A DNA stretch of 64,000 nucleotides from Pullulanibacillus sp. KACC 23026 (GTDB lineage Bacteria; Bacillota; Bacilli; Bacillales; Sporolactobacillaceae). Of this stretch, positions 1-8,076 are shown one piece after another (the first letter of the stretch is position 1; every line of letters begins with the position of its first letter). The stretch is from the NCBI RefSeq assembly GCF_029094525.1, contig NZ_CP119107.1, forward strand, positions 2,728,001 through 2,792,000. Direction: 5' to 3'. A program made the position numbers and the translations under genes. The notes under the pieces are model-generated. The model made no database searches and was not told where the DNA came from. It saw only the letters and a list, made by a program, of their open reading frames with translations.

Positions 1-80
1 GGAAAGCGAACCTATTTTCATTTTGTAAAAAGCAATAACGTTTACGAAAACAGCCTAATTAAAAGAAAGAAGGAATTAGA

Positions 81-842
81 ATGAAACTTACGGGAAATAC
101 AATACTGATTACTGGCGGAAATGCTGGAATTGGCCTGGCTTTTGCAGAACGCTTTTTAAAAGCTGGAAATAATGTTATTGTGTGCGGACGACGTGAAGAA
201 GTCCTTCAAAAGGCAAAGGAAAATTTTCCGAATCTGATAACTCGAGTGTGTGATTTGTCCATTGAATCCGAGCGTGTTGCCCTCTTTGATTGGGTAACTT
301 CTAATTATCCTGATGTGAATGTGTTAGTTAATAATGCAGGGATCCAACAACGGTTTAATTTGCTAAACGCAGACGCAAAGAACGATTGGAGTTATTTCAA
401 TAAAGAAATCGCAATTAATATTGAAGCTCCCTTCCAACTTTCTATGTTGTTCGCTCCCTATTTTGCTACAAAAGAAGATGCCGCTATTATTAATGTGACA
501 TCTGGGTTAGCCTTCACTCCATTTGTGATTGCTCCTATCTATTCCGCAACGAAAGCAGCCCTTCATTCCTTTACAATGAGCCTCAGACACCAGCTTTCTG
601 AAACATCAGTGGAGGTGATTGAAGTGGCTCCACCTGCTGTGAATACTGATTTGGGCGGAACTGGCCTGCATACGTCTGGAGAACCTCTAGATGCATTCGC
701 AGATGGTATTTTCAAAGGATTAGCTGAGGGTAAAAAAGAAATCGGATATGGGTCTTCAGTTGATCGCTTGCGTATGTCCCGTGACGATATCGATCTATAC
801 GTAGAGAAAATGTACCAAGCAACGAAAAACTTTATTCAATAA
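81..842 (+). CDS. DltE-type short-chain dehydrogenase/reductase
   Basis: This is a 253-residue NAD(P)-dependent short-chain dehydrogenase/reductase. The Rossmann glycine motif TGGNAGIG lies at residues 11-18, NNAG near residue 85, and the catalytic YSATK motif near residue 153. Length and motif layout match the DltE-like subgroup, named for a gene beside some dlt operons, although no dlt genes are here. The substrate cannot be read from the sequence. The ATG is preceded by AGAAGGAAT, a good ribosome binding site. An Old Yellow Enzyme gene follows 131 bases downstream in the same direction, with a long REP-type hairpin between them, so the two may respond to the same signal as separate transcripts. 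Confidence 0.85.
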   Translation: MKLTGNTILITGGNAGIGLAFAERFLKAGNNVIVCGRREEVLQKAKENFPNLITRVCDLSIESERVALFDWVTSNYPDVNVLVNNAGIQQRFNLLNADAKNDWSYFNKEIAINIEAPFQLSMLFAPYFATKEDAAIINVTSGLAFTPFVIAPIYSATKAALHSFTMSLRHQLSETSVEVIEVAPPAVNTDLGGTGLHTSGEPLDAFADGIFKGLAEGKKEIGYGSSVDRLRMSRDDIDLYVEKMYQATKNFIQ

Positions 843-863
843 AGAACAAAATGTCTGTAATAC

Positions 864-911
864 GGGGACGGTTCTCCCGTTTCTGAAACGCGAGAACCGT
901 CCCCGCGTTTC
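864..911. repeat. REP-like palindrome, double copy (R1)
   Basis: Two 27-bp-family elements are fused head to head. The 20-base arm at 864-883 is the inverse of 885-904 with one mismatch. The right half has 8-bp arms GAAACGCG (885-892) and CGCGTTTC (904-911) around an 11-base centre. It sits just after the reductase gene and could act as a terminator or 3'-end stabiliser. Confidence 0.85.
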
Positions 912-973
912 GAGCGCATAAATTGCTTTTGAGCACATTAAATTAGAACATTTTCAAATGGGAGGACTTCAAG

Positions 974-2107
974 ATGAACACTAAATATAATTCCTTGTTT
1001 GAGTCATTGACTCTTGCGAATGGGCTTCAATTAAAGAATCGATTAGTGATGGCGCCTATGACTCACTTTTCATCAAATCCAAATGGAACCGTATCTGATG
1101 CTGAGATCGGCTATTATAACCACCATGCTAAAGATCTTGGCATGGTAATTACGGCTTGTATCAATGTTTCTGAAAACGGCAAAGGATTTCCCGGCCAATT
1201 TTCAGGTACGAGCGATGACAAGATTCCCGGCCTCAAGAAACTAGCAGCCGGGATTCAAGAACAAGGGGCTGCGGCGATTCTGCAAATATTCCATGGCGGT
1301 CGAAGCTGCCCGCCTGACCTTGTTCCAAACGGGGACATTGTCAGCAGCAGTGCAGTTCCTGGTGTTCAACTTGATGGAAGTCAAGGCCCTACTCCTAGAG
1401 AACTAGAGGCGCTTGAAATTGAACAAATTATTCGCGATTTTGGAGAAACAACACGCCGAGCAATCGAGGCAGGATTCGATGGTGTTGAGATTCACGGAGC
1501 AAATGGCTATTTAATTCAACAATTCTTCTCCCCTCACTCCAATCAGCGTGAGGATCGATTTGGGGGTACTCTCGAAAAACGAATGACCTTTCCTTTAGAA
1601 ATCATTAAAGAGGTCAAAAGGGTTGTGGATGCACATGCAAAAACACCTTTTATTATTGGTTATCGTTTTTCTCCTGAAGAACCAACTGAACCGGGCATTA
1701 CAATGGCCGATACACTCGCTTTTGTAGATGCCTTATCTGAACAGCCGCTCGATTATCTCCATGTCTCGTTAATCGACTATAAGTCAGAACCAAGACGCGG
1801 TGTCGTCACGAACAAAACACGATTAGAATTACTGGCAGACAAAATTAATGGACGTGTTCCTTTAATTGGTGTTGGATCCGTTCAAACAGCCGAAGATGCC
1901 CTAAATGTATTGCAAACCGGTAGCGACTTAATTGCATTAGGCCGGGAAATCATCATCGATCCAGACTGGGTTCAGAAGATAAAAAATGAACAAGAAGATC
2001 AAATTGAAACCGAATTAGATCTTAATGGACAAGAACGCCTTGTCATCCCAGACCCACTATGGAAAGCCATTATTGGCGCCCCAGGCTGGTTCCCAGGAGT
2101 AAAATAA
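974..2107 (+). CDS. Old Yellow Enzyme family NADH:flavin oxidoreductase
   Basis: This is a 377-residue TIM-barrel flavoenzyme of the Old Yellow Enzyme / NADH:flavin oxidoreductase family, binding FMN and reducing activated alkenes or other electrophiles. The family signature HGANGYLIQQFFSPHSNQR lies near residues 173-191, followed by EDRFGG. The N-terminal LKNRLVMAPMTH is the usual first strand. The C-terminal GVGSVQTAEDAL and LIALGREIIIDPDW regions form the phosphate-binding site. GGGAGGACTTCAAG precedes the ATG. The protein is full length with no 4Fe-4S extension, so it resembles the short OYE group and not 2,4-dienoyl-CoA reductases. The physiological substrate is unknown. Confidence 0.9.
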   Translation: MNTKYNSLFESLTLANGLQLKNRLVMAPMTHFSSNPNGTVSDAEIGYYNHHAKDLGMVITACINVSENGKGFPGQFSGTSDDKIPGLKKLAAGIQEQGAAAILQIFHGGRSCPPDLVPNGDIVSSSAVPGVQLDGSQGPTPRELEALEIEQIIRDFGETTRRAIEAGFDGVEIHGANGYLIQQFFSPHSNQREDRFGGTLEKRMTFPLEIIKEVKRVVDAHAKTPFIIGYRFSPEEPTEPGITMADTLAFVDALSEQPLDYLHVSLIDYKSEPRRGVVTNKTRLELLADKINGRVPLIGVGSVQTAEDALNVLQTGSDLIALGREIIIDPDWVQKIKNEQEDQIETELDLNGQERLVIPDPLWKAIIGAPGWFPGVK

Positions 2108-2128
2108 AGCGCAAGGGGAACGCAGGTG

Positions 2129-2155
2129 GGAACGCAGGGACGGTTCTCGCGTTTC
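2129..2155. repeat. REP-like palindrome (R2)
   Basis: A variant 27-base copy with outer arms GGAACGCA and CGCGTTTC around GGGACGGTTCT. It lies 22 bases after the Old Yellow Enzyme stop codon. Confidence 0.75.
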
Positions 2156-2228
2156 AATGGGGTTCTCCTGTCCCCCACTTCCCGAGCAAGGTGGACAGGG
2201 ATTAATTAAATAGAAGAAAACACAACAA

Positions 2229-2264
2229 CCCTTCAGTATTCATCAACTGAGGGGCTTTTGTGTT
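2229..2264 (+). terminator. Rho-independent terminator after the OYE gene
   Basis: CCCTTCAGT (2229-2237) pairs with ACTGAGGGG (2246-2254) with one G-U pair. It is followed by CTTTTGTGTTT. Confidence 0.6.
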
Positions 2265-2269
2265 TCGTT

Positions 2270-2600
2270 GAAAAAAAACGGCTTGCCCTTAAGGACTACT
2301 GATGTGACTTTTAAGAAAGTCACATCAGAGGAAGTCGCCAAGTCCTGGCTAAAGCTTTAGATAAAAGTGGGGATTTTGCGTAATCCAGCACGGAGATAAA
2401 AGTCTTGAAATACTCCATGCTTGTACTTTGTAAAGAGCTGTTGTCCCGGCGTCTACAAGTCTATGCTAACGGAGCGGGCTTCCTCGGGACAAGCCAGCAC
2501 GGAGTCGTTCCAAGATGTGAAATCACGAGGTTGATTCAAGGAGTAGGCTTACTATCTCCGTAATCGTGAAAGTTTAGGCTTTCTGATCGTACAAAGAAAA
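2270..2600. repeat. Gene-free structured block, copy 1 of a divergent repeat
   Basis: There is no credible reading frame over about 330 bases. A perfect hairpin has arms GATGTGACTTT and AAAGTCACATC with a 4-base loop near 2301-2326. A second hairpin has arms TTGTCCCG (2441-2448) and CGGGACAA (2485-2492). The blocks AAAAGNNGGGGATTTTNCG and TTCCTCGGGACAAGCCA recur in inverse orientation at 15,790-15,905. This could be a structured RNA or the remnant of a small mobile repeat. Confidence 0.45.
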
Positions 2601-2606
2601 CGGTTC

Positions 2607-3524
2607 TCAAGTGAAACGCGAGAACCGTCCCCGCGTTTCATCTTCAAAAAAATGCAGCACATATTCATAGAAGACTTTTTCTGAAGGTGAGAGGTCTCTG
2701 TTTTTTGGGATGATGACTCCGACTGTTCTTTTAACTAGCGGCTGGCGAATTTTTAGTTTTTTTGTGCCAGTGGGCAGATTTCCAAAGAGAGTCGTATCGG
2801 GTAAAAGGGTGACACCCATTCCGGCTGAAACAAGACCTTTAATGGCATCCAGATCTTCTCCTTCAAAAGGAATTAAGGGGCGAAAACCGGCTTGATGGCA
2901 CGCATCAACCGCTATTTTACGTAAAATAAATCCGTTTGGAAACAAAATAAAAGAATCCTTTTCTAATTGATCTAGAGTCAAGCTTTCTTCTTTAGCAAGC
3001 GGATGCGTTTCAGGCAGAAGAGCGAAAATATCTTCTGAAAAAAGAACATTTGCCTGTAAATCAGGATCATCAATCGGGACAGGGCCTATAAATGTTAACC
3101 CTACCTCTCCACTTTTTATGGCTTCAGTTAGAAATTTATAGGAACCTTGGCGTAAATTAAACCGAACATCTGGATGTTCTATTTTAAAAGCCGAAATGAC
3201 TGCCGGCAGCAAACTGCTTGCTAAACTCGAAGGAAACCCAATCCGGATCACCCCGCGTTCTGGGTCCAAATATTCTTCAATGAGTTTGGTCGAATTTTCA
3301 ATGGCCTTTAGGGCAATCTGCGCTTGATCTAAGAATAAGCTCCCAATAAAAGTCAGTTTGACATTCCGACCTTCTCTTTCAAACAATTCGACTCCTAATT
3401 CTTTTTCCAAAAGTTTAACCTGGCGACTTATTGCGCTCTGTGCGACATGTAACGTTTCTGAAGCCATTGAGACATGTTCATTTCTTGCCACTTCAACAAA
3501 ATATTCGAGCTGTCTTAATTCCAT
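2607..3524 (-). CDS. GltC-like LysR-family transcriptional regulator
   Basis: This is a 305-residue LysR regulator with a winged-helix DNA-binding domain at residues 1-60 (MELRQLEYFVEVA, HVAQSAISRQVKLLE) and a periplasmic-binding-like effector domain after it. As I recall the family, blocks such as FEREGRNVKLT, EEYLDPERG, RQGSYKFL and GEDLDAIKGLVSAGMGVTLLP match Bacillus GltC closely. GltC activates glutamate synthase, but no gltAB is adjacent here. The last nine residues (TRGRFSRFT) are encoded by a 27-bp REP-like element that runs in frame through the 3' end, so the native C-terminus has been replaced. Confidence 0.85.
   Translation of the reverse strand: MELRQLEYFVEVARNEHVSMASETLHVAQSAISRQVKLLEKELGVELFEREGRNVKLTFIGSLFLDQAQIALKAIENSTKLIEEYLDPERGVIRIGFPSSLASSLLPAVISAFKIEHPDVRFNLRQGSYKFLTEAIKSGEVGLTFIGPVPIDDPDLQANVLFSEDIFALLPETHPLAKEESLTLDQLEKDSFILFPNGFILRKIAVDACHQAGFRPLIPFEGEDLDAIKGLVSAGMGVTLLPDTTLFGNLPTGTKKLKIRQPLVKRTVGVIIPKNRDLSPSEKVFYEYVLHFFEDETRGRFSRFT
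2613..2639. repeat. REP-like palindrome (R3) inside a CDS 3' end
   Basis: A perfect 27-base copy with arms GAAACGCG and CGCGTTTC. It is read in frame on the minus strand as the C-terminal tail of the GltC-like regulator, with a TGA immediately beyond. Confidence 0.9.
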
Positions 3525-4010
3525 AATTTAGTCACCTGTATCATTACCTGAGGTTTATTTTTAGTGCAAATATGATCAAGATTACCTTTTATGTGTCTGA
3601 ACAAATGGGTAAATCACTTAATTAGTCGAAATAGTATAATTAAATCTATCTTATTTTACCATAAAAAAATAGAAATCTTGCTAATCCCTTTTATGTCAAT
3701 TCGATTGACAAAAAACCACATTCTGTAATGGCAGCCCGTTCCCTTTCTTTGGACTTACCAATAACGGGGATTGGGAGTTGTAAAAAGGACTGGATGAACT
3801 AAATGAACGTCTACCCTTAAATTCTCCTAAGATGTGTCCTAAGGTGATGAAAAACATGGTTCTCCAACATTTAGGGCCTAAATAGAACTTATAATAAATT
3901 GCTAGAATGTGATTGATTGACACCGCTCCTTTTTAAGCTAAGTTAAATAATTTACAGAATATAACAAATGTTAAAATCAGAGGCAAGTAAACTTCCTTTG
4001 TGTTCGATTT

Positions 4011-4037
4011 GAAACGCGAGAACCGTCCCTGCGTTCC
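4011..4037. repeat. REP-like palindrome (R4)
   Basis: A 27-base copy with left arm GAAACGCG and a degenerate right arm TGCGTTCC. Confidence 0.8.
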
Positions 4038-4082
4038 ATTCCTCCGTTCTATTCTGTATTCCACTTTCCTACTGTGCCCTTT

Positions 4083-4109
4083 GAAACGCGAGAACCGTCC
4101 CTCCGTTCC
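4083..4109. repeat. REP-like palindrome (R5)
   Basis: A 27-base copy with left arm GAAACGCG and a degenerate right arm TCCGTTCC. It is a near-direct repeat of R4, 72 bases away. Confidence 0.8.
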
Positions 4110-4199
4110 ATAAAATCTATTAAATGAATCATATTTACTGAGGGTTGTTCATACCTATTAATATCTGACTTAATATTACTAGGAGAGTGACCCATTACT

Positions 4200-4838
4200 A
4201 TGAAAAGATTAATCCTTCTATTAACTGTTGCAGCCTCTTTATTTGTTTCAGCATCTCCCTCGTTCGCGGAAAACTTGTATACAGTAAAAGCTGGAGATAC
4301 CATGAGCCAGATTGCGTCTGAGTTTCATCTTACCCTTCAGGAATTGTTAGCAGCAAACCCTCAAATAGAGAATGCTAATCTCATTCATCCTGGAGAAAGC
4401 ATACATATAAATAAAGAAAATGGACAAGCCTCTTCTTCTAAAAAGGTTGGGGTTTCTAAGCAAAGCAGTTCAATTATAAGTTCTGCAGATCGCGATTTGT
4501 TAGCACGCTTAGTTCATGCAGAAGCGGGAGGAGAACCTTTTGCCGGCCAAGTTGAAGTGGCTAACGTTGTCCTCAATCGAGTAGATTCCAATCAATTTCC
4601 AAATTCGATACCTGAAGTTATTAATCAGCCAGGACAATTCCAAGCCGTTTCCGATGGAGCAATCAGTCAGGAGCCCGATAGCACCAATTATAAAGCTGTT
4701 GATGAAGCCATCAACAATCGACATAATGATGGGAGCTTATATTACTATAACCCGGCGCTTTCTACTCCTGCCAACTGTGATTGGTTTGCAACCTTACCAA
4801 CCGTCACCATTATTGGCCATCATATCTTTAAGAAATAA
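4200..4838 (+). CDS. LysM plus SleB/CwlJ-type cell-wall hydrolase
   Basis: This is a 212-residue exported peptidoglycan hydrolase. A signal peptide spans about residues 1-23, ending in SPSFA. One LysM domain follows (YTVKAGDTMSQIASEF to NLIHPGESIHI, residues about 27-70). After a Ser/Lys linker comes a Hydrolase_2 domain of the SleB/CwlJ family, from ADRDLLARLVHAEAGGEPFAGQ to the end. The Glu in HAEAGGE is the conserved catalytic residue of the family. Architecture and length match Bacillus YkvT. It probably cleaves muropeptides in vegetative wall or spore cortex. AGGAGAGTG precedes the ATG by about ten bases. The gene stands alone, flanked by REP-like repeats. Confidence 0.88.
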   Translation: MKRLILLLTVAASLFVSASPSFAENLYTVKAGDTMSQIASEFHLTLQELLAANPQIENANLIHPGESIHINKENGQASSSKKVGVSKQSSSIISSADRDLLARLVHAEAGGEPFAGQVEVANVVLNRVDSNQFPNSIPEVINQPGQFQAVSDGAISQEPDSTNYKAVDEAINNRHNDGSLYYYNPALSTPANCDWFATLPTVTIIGHHIFKK

Positions 4839-4874
4839 AAAGATGAATTAATCACGTGGGGGGGTCTCCTTTTT

Positions 4875-4901
4875 GAAACAGGAGAACCGTCCCTGCGTTC
4901 C
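4875..4901. repeat. REP-like palindrome (R6)
   Basis: A 27-base copy with the variant left arm GAAACAGG. It lies downstream of the LysM hydrolase. Confidence 0.75.
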
Positions 4902-4931
4902 AGTCGCCCGCGTTCCAGTCTGTGCCCCTTT

Positions 4932-4958
4932 GAAACGCGAGAACCGTCCCTGCGTTCC
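4932..4958. repeat. REP-like palindrome (R7)
   Basis: A 27-base copy with left arm GAAACGCG and right arm TGCGTTCC, 57 bases from R6. Between and after them lie repeated CGCCYGCGTTCC fragments, which suggest repeated local duplication. Confidence 0.8.
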
Positions 4959-5314
4959 AGTCGCCTGCGTTCCGGTTCATAAAAAAAGGCCTACTTAAAG
5001 TAGACTTTTTGGGGTTTTATATAGGGTTCTGTTAGTGCCTATAATAAAGGTCAAAAGTTTAGTTCATCGGGGCAACCTTTTCTTTGAGATTTGTTTTTTT
5101 AGGAAAAGCAGTAGGTCTTCGGTTTGGCTTCTTCTATTTGCTTCAAGTTGTGAAAGGGTTGGGATCGGTGAATAAACTCTTGATTTTTTTTGAAATTGCT
5201 TCAAACATCATCACCCAATTTAGTGTATTTAGTACCTTGAATAGTGTATGCAAATTGGGGGTAAATATGAACTAAGACAACAACCATGGGCTATTGTCTA
5301 TCCAGAACAGAACG
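4959..5314. other. Intergenic spacer without a supported gene
   Basis: A weak hairpin followed by TTTTT (CTACT-TAA-AGTAG near 4992) could end the hydrolase transcript. The rest is AT-rich. The 63-codon plus-strand frame at 5084-5275 has no ribosome binding site or recognisable content. Confidence 0.5.
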
Positions 5315-5524
5315 TTATTGATCCGCATCTTCTTTTGGACGAATAAATTTTGAACGCTTCTTACCGTACGTTTCAATAATTCGTTCATTCTCTTCCATTA
5401 ATCTCAAGGTGCTTGGGCTAATTGAAACGGTTGGTGATTGAACTCTTGACCGCTTCTTAAAAGGCCTCTTTGTATCTTGATCATCATTTTCTCTAAGCAG
5501 GATAGCTGAATCATTTTTACTCAA
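5315..5524 (-). CDS. spoIISB: SpoIISB-type antitoxin
   Basis: This is a 69-residue, highly charged small protein. Its core (RPFKKRSR, then SPSTLRLMEENERIIETYGKKR) aligns with Bacillus subtilis SpoIISB (KPFKILKKRS, then SPHTARIFKENERLIDEYKRKK). SpoIISB is an intrinsically disordered antitoxin that binds the cytoplasmic domain of SpoIISA. The gene lies 36 bases after the toxin gene in the same direction, as in B. subtilis. I chose the TTG at 5524 because AGGCGGTGA stands five bases upstream. The GTG nine bases earlier overlaps that site. The sequence shows the family relationship. The antitoxin role is inferred from family and synteny. Confidence 0.85.
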   Translation of the reverse strand: MSKNDSAILLRENDDQDTKRPFKKRSRVQSPTVSISPSTLRLMEENERIIETYGKKRSKFIRPKEDADQ

Positions 5525-5560
5525 CAAAGTCACCGCCTACAAATAAAAGTCTTATGATTT

Positions 5561-6295
5561 TCAGTGGTCTTCAGGGACTGCTAAATCATAAATATGTATC
5601 ATTACGACAAAAAGTAAACAATCCATTTCAGAAATAGGCCTTTTCCCCGTAATTTTCAACACATACAACTCATTATCAAAAAGATAGACAGGGTGCAAAG
5701 CATACATTTCTTTGGTATTATAAACCGTTTCCTCCCGATCGAGTTTGGCACGAATAGAATCGGGATTGGCAAAGGACAGCAGAGCCTGCTCTTTTTCAGA
5801 TAGGGTTGTAAATGGGAGCAGATTGACCGTCATATCTTCTTTCTTGGCATATGACTCTAGAACGTCCCTTAAACCTAATAGGTATGCTTCCTTAGTACCA
5901 TAATAACCTATTATTCCTTCATTATTCAAGGTATGCACCATATTTTTGGTCATGGAGAGGTGATCTTGGATTAAATTTTCATTAGCAGAAACGGTATTTG
6001 TAAACCGATCCAATTCATAATCCCCTGCTCTTTTCAAGTACATGTTCAAAAAAATAAAGGCATCGACGCCAAAAAAGATAATGACAACAATCAGATAATT
6101 CTTCCATTCCGTAAAAATACTCTCAGGATACTGTGTCCAATAAATTAACGCCCCCAGAATGTAAAACAAATACCAAATCTTTCGAATGAGAAAGACTTTA
6201 CCATCCATCTTTTCTTCGTTTCTTCCATAAAGAATGGTATAAAGGATCAAGGCAGCAAAACACATCCACACGCCTATCTTAAATAGCATGACCAA
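5561..6295 (-). CDS. spoIISA: SpoIISA-type membrane toxin
   Basis: This is a 244-residue protein with three N-terminal membrane segments (about residues 4-22, 37-55 and 66-85) and a cytoplasmic GAF-like domain. Several blocks match B. subtilis SpoIISA: RKIWYLFYILGALIYWT, the DAFIFLNMYLKR region, YYGTKEAYLLGL, RAKLDREETVY and FDNELYVLKIT. SpoIISA damages the membrane and kills or arrests cells when SpoIISB is absent. The start is probably the TTG at 6295, which gives MVMLFKIGVW like the B. subtilis N-terminus. AAGGAGTGG lies just upstream. A GTG at 6304 is the alternative. It forms an operon with the antitoxin gene. Confidence 0.9.
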   Translation of the reverse strand: MVMLFKIGVWMCFAALILYTILYGRNEEKMDGKVFLIRKIWYLFYILGALIYWTQYPESIFTEWKNYLIVVIIFFGVDAFIFLNMYLKRAGDYELDRFTNTVSANENLIQDHLSMTKNMVHTLNNEGIIGYYGTKEAYLLGLRDVLESYAKKEDMTVNLLPFTTLSEKEQALLSFANPDSIRAKLDREETVYNTKEMYALHPVYLFDNELYVLKITGKRPISEMDCLLFVVMIHIYDLAVPEDH

Positions 6296-6461
6296 TTCAA
6301 CCACTCCTTTCTCATCCGATCACAAAATTATCATTTTTTTCATTCTACCATGAAAAATTAGGAAATTCGGTGATTCTTTAGACCTGTTTTAGAAGAAACA
6401 AGAGTTGAATTCGTATTTTCGGTCTCTACACTGTAGGTGATGTAAGATTTCAAAGCTTGCA

Positions 6462-6774
6462 TTACTTCCATTTTTTTCTATTCAGAAATGCCTCTACTTC
6501 AGAACTAGTGGGCATTCCGGCCTGCGCGCCGATCCGGGTGATGGATAAGGCCGCAGCCGCATTCGCATACTTAACGGCCTCTATCATCACCGTTTCACCT
6601 TGTCCCAGTTTATAAGCGAGAGCTTCGTTAAACGAATCACCCGCTCCTGTTGTATCCACAATGTATACTGGATGGGCAGGAATGAGGGTTTCAACGTCAT
6701 CGTTGTAAACAGCAACCCTTTCTTTTCCTTTCTCGCGTTTTTCATTTATTGATTCATAGCCAAGGTGAAACGAT
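6462..6774 (-). pseudogene. C-terminal remnant of a PfkB/ribokinase-family sugar kinase
   Basis: The frame encodes roughly the last third of a PfkB-family carbohydrate kinase. It contains the ATP-binding and catalytic-base signature DTTGAGDSFNEALAYKLGQ and a C-terminal AANAAAALSITRIGAQAGMP-like helix (here YANAAAALSITRIGAQAG). Coding similarity continues upstream past the first ATG to about 6774 (RVAVYNDDVETLIPAHPVY). The N-terminal two thirds, with the substrate-binding lid, are missing. The break coincides with a 27-bp REP-like element at 6794-6821. The remnant has no start signal of its own and is surely inactive. It could derive from a ribokinase, fructokinase or KDG kinase. Confidence 0.8.
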
Positions 6775-6793
6775 CAGGGGAACGATCTCTAGT

Positions 6794-6821
6794 GAAACGC
6801 GAGATCCGTCCCTGTGGTTCC
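6794..6821. repeat. REP-like palindrome (R8)
   Basis: Left arm GAAACGCG with the centre variant AGATCCGTCCC and a decayed right arm. It lies at the breakpoint of the truncated sugar kinase. Confidence 0.7.
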
Positions 6822-6833
6822 CCCTGTTTCAGT

Positions 6834-6860
6834 GAAACGCGAGATCCGTCCCCGCGTTTC
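6834..6860. repeat. REP-like palindrome (R9)
   Basis: A perfect-arm copy with centre AGATCCGTCCC, the same centre variant as R8, so R8 and R9 are probably a local duplication. On the minus strand its TTGAAACGCG edge supplies the TGA stop of the drug exporter. Confidence 0.85.
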
Positions 6861-8076
6861 AAGGGCGTTTGGCAGCTAGGATGAGGCTGGATAGGACGGC
6901 TCCGAGGCTGGATAGGAAGATGACGATTCCCATCGAAATGGCGGGGTTTTGTCCTAGTCCAACGAGGGGGGAGGCACTGCCTCCAAGTACGAACATTAGA
7001 ACGCCTAGTAATGCTGAGGCGCTTCCGGCTGACTTCCTTTGATTTTGCATGGCTAATGACGTTCCGGATGTGCTTATAATTCCAACGCTTGCAACGACAA
7101 AGAACAACGGGATAAGGATAAAAAATAAACCTGCATGCAAAAGGAGTAAAAGTAATAAGGCACATGCTCCTATAAATGATAGGGTTAAGCCTGCAAAGAA
7201 GAGGCGTCTGACCTTTAAACGTTCCGCCAATCGGCCTGTAATTTGGCTAAAAAGGATAATTCCAATCCCATTTATGGCAAACATCATACTGAAAAGCTGT
7301 GGTGAAGCGCCATATATGTTTTGCAAGACAAAAGGTGACCCCGAAATATAGGCAAACATAGAGGCATAGACAAGACCTTGTGACAATGCATATCCGATAA
7401 AGCTTCGATCAACAAAAAGCTTTTTAAAGGTTTTCAGGGTGTTCGACACTCCTCCAACCGATCGTGAATCTTTATCCAGCGTTTCGGGCAAACGGAAGAG
7501 AACAACCAAAAACATAACGAATCCAATACCGCTCAAGACGAGGAAAATCCCGTTCCATGGTGCAAAACGTAGGAGTTGCCCTCCAAAAATCGGTGCCAGA
7601 ATGGGAGCTACCCCATTCACTAGAGCAAGTAATGAGAAAAATTGGGTCAGTTCTTTTCCGGAATACAGATCGCGAACAATCGCCCGTGAAATAACAATCC
7701 CTGCTGCGCCGGAAAGACCTTGAATAAATCTGAAACCAATTAAAAACCAAACTGAGGGACTGTACGCACACAAGAGTGAGGCTACAAAATAGACGAGCAG
7801 CCCTATTAGAAGGAGATGCCGGCGACCGCGTACATCACTTAGCGGACCTATGATCAATTGGCCGAGGGATAAACCAATTAAAATAAAAGTTAAGCTAAGT
7901 TGGACGAATGAAGGCATGGTGTGGAGCTCCTTGGCAATATGCGGAAGGGCCGGTAAGTACATGTCAATGGATAATGGCCCAAAAGCGCATAACGTCCCTA
8001 AAAGAACCGCTAACTGAAGTCGGCTTAGGTGAACAGGGTTGCCCTCTTCCTTTATTTTTTTCAATGAATCATTCAT
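6859..8076 (-). CDS. Bcr/CflA-family multidrug efflux MFS transporter
   Basis: This is a 405-residue major facilitator with twelve predicted membrane helices. The family signatures are visible: FGPLSIDMYLPALPHIA in helix 1, and GPLSDVRGRRHLLLIGLL in the loop between helices 2 and 3 (motif A). FRFIQGLSGAAGIVISRAIVRDLY in helices 4-5 is diagnostic of the Bcr/CflA drug:H+ antiporters, which pump out compounds such as bicyclomycin or chloramphenicol. I place the start at ATG 8076, with GGAAGGA nine bases upstream. An upstream ATG at 8157 lacks a site and would add 27 atypical residues. The stop codon lies in a REP-like element. Confidence 0.88.
   Translation of the reverse strand: MNDSLKKIKEEGNPVHLSRLQLAVLLGTLCAFGPLSIDMYLPALPHIAKELHTMPSFVQLSLTFILIGLSLGQLIIGPLSDVRGRRHLLLIGLLVYFVASLLCAYSPSVWFLIGFRFIQGLSGAAGIVISRAIVRDLYSGKELTQFFSLLALVNGVAPILAPIFGGQLLRFAPWNGIFLVLSGIGFVMFLVVLFRLPETLDKDSRSVGGVSNTLKTFKKLFVDRSFIGYALSQGLVYASMFAYISGSPFVLQNIYGASPQLFSMMFAINGIGIILFSQITGRLAERLKVRRLFFAGLTLSFIGACALLLLLLLHAGLFFILIPLFFVVASVGIISTSGTSLAMQNQRKSAGSASALLGVLMFVLGGSASPLVGLGQNPAISMGIVIFLSSLGAVLSSLILAAKRP

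Larger units (their letters stand above)
3525..4199. other. Gene-poor spacer between the regulator and the hydrolase
   Basis: These 675 bases are AT-rich and hold no gene I can support. The only long frames (3696-3923 and 4049-4303, minus) lack a properly spaced ribosome binding site and resemble nothing known. Two REP-like elements lie at the right end. The left end must contain the promoter of the GltC-like regulator. Confidence 0.6.

Noticed and set aside
2270-2600. Degenerate TnpB/IS605 3' end or group II intron remnant
   Set aside because: Translations in the forward frames give no transposase motif, and no intron domain V is recognisable. I describe it only as a repeat with hairpins.
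3696-3923. 75-codon minus-strand frame
   Set aside because: The start codon lies too close to the only Shine-Dalgarno-like text, and the composition is not protein-like.
7049-7771. Several 90-100 codon frames antisense to or overlapping the drug exporter
   Set aside because: They are shadows of the exporter gene, which has clear family motifs.
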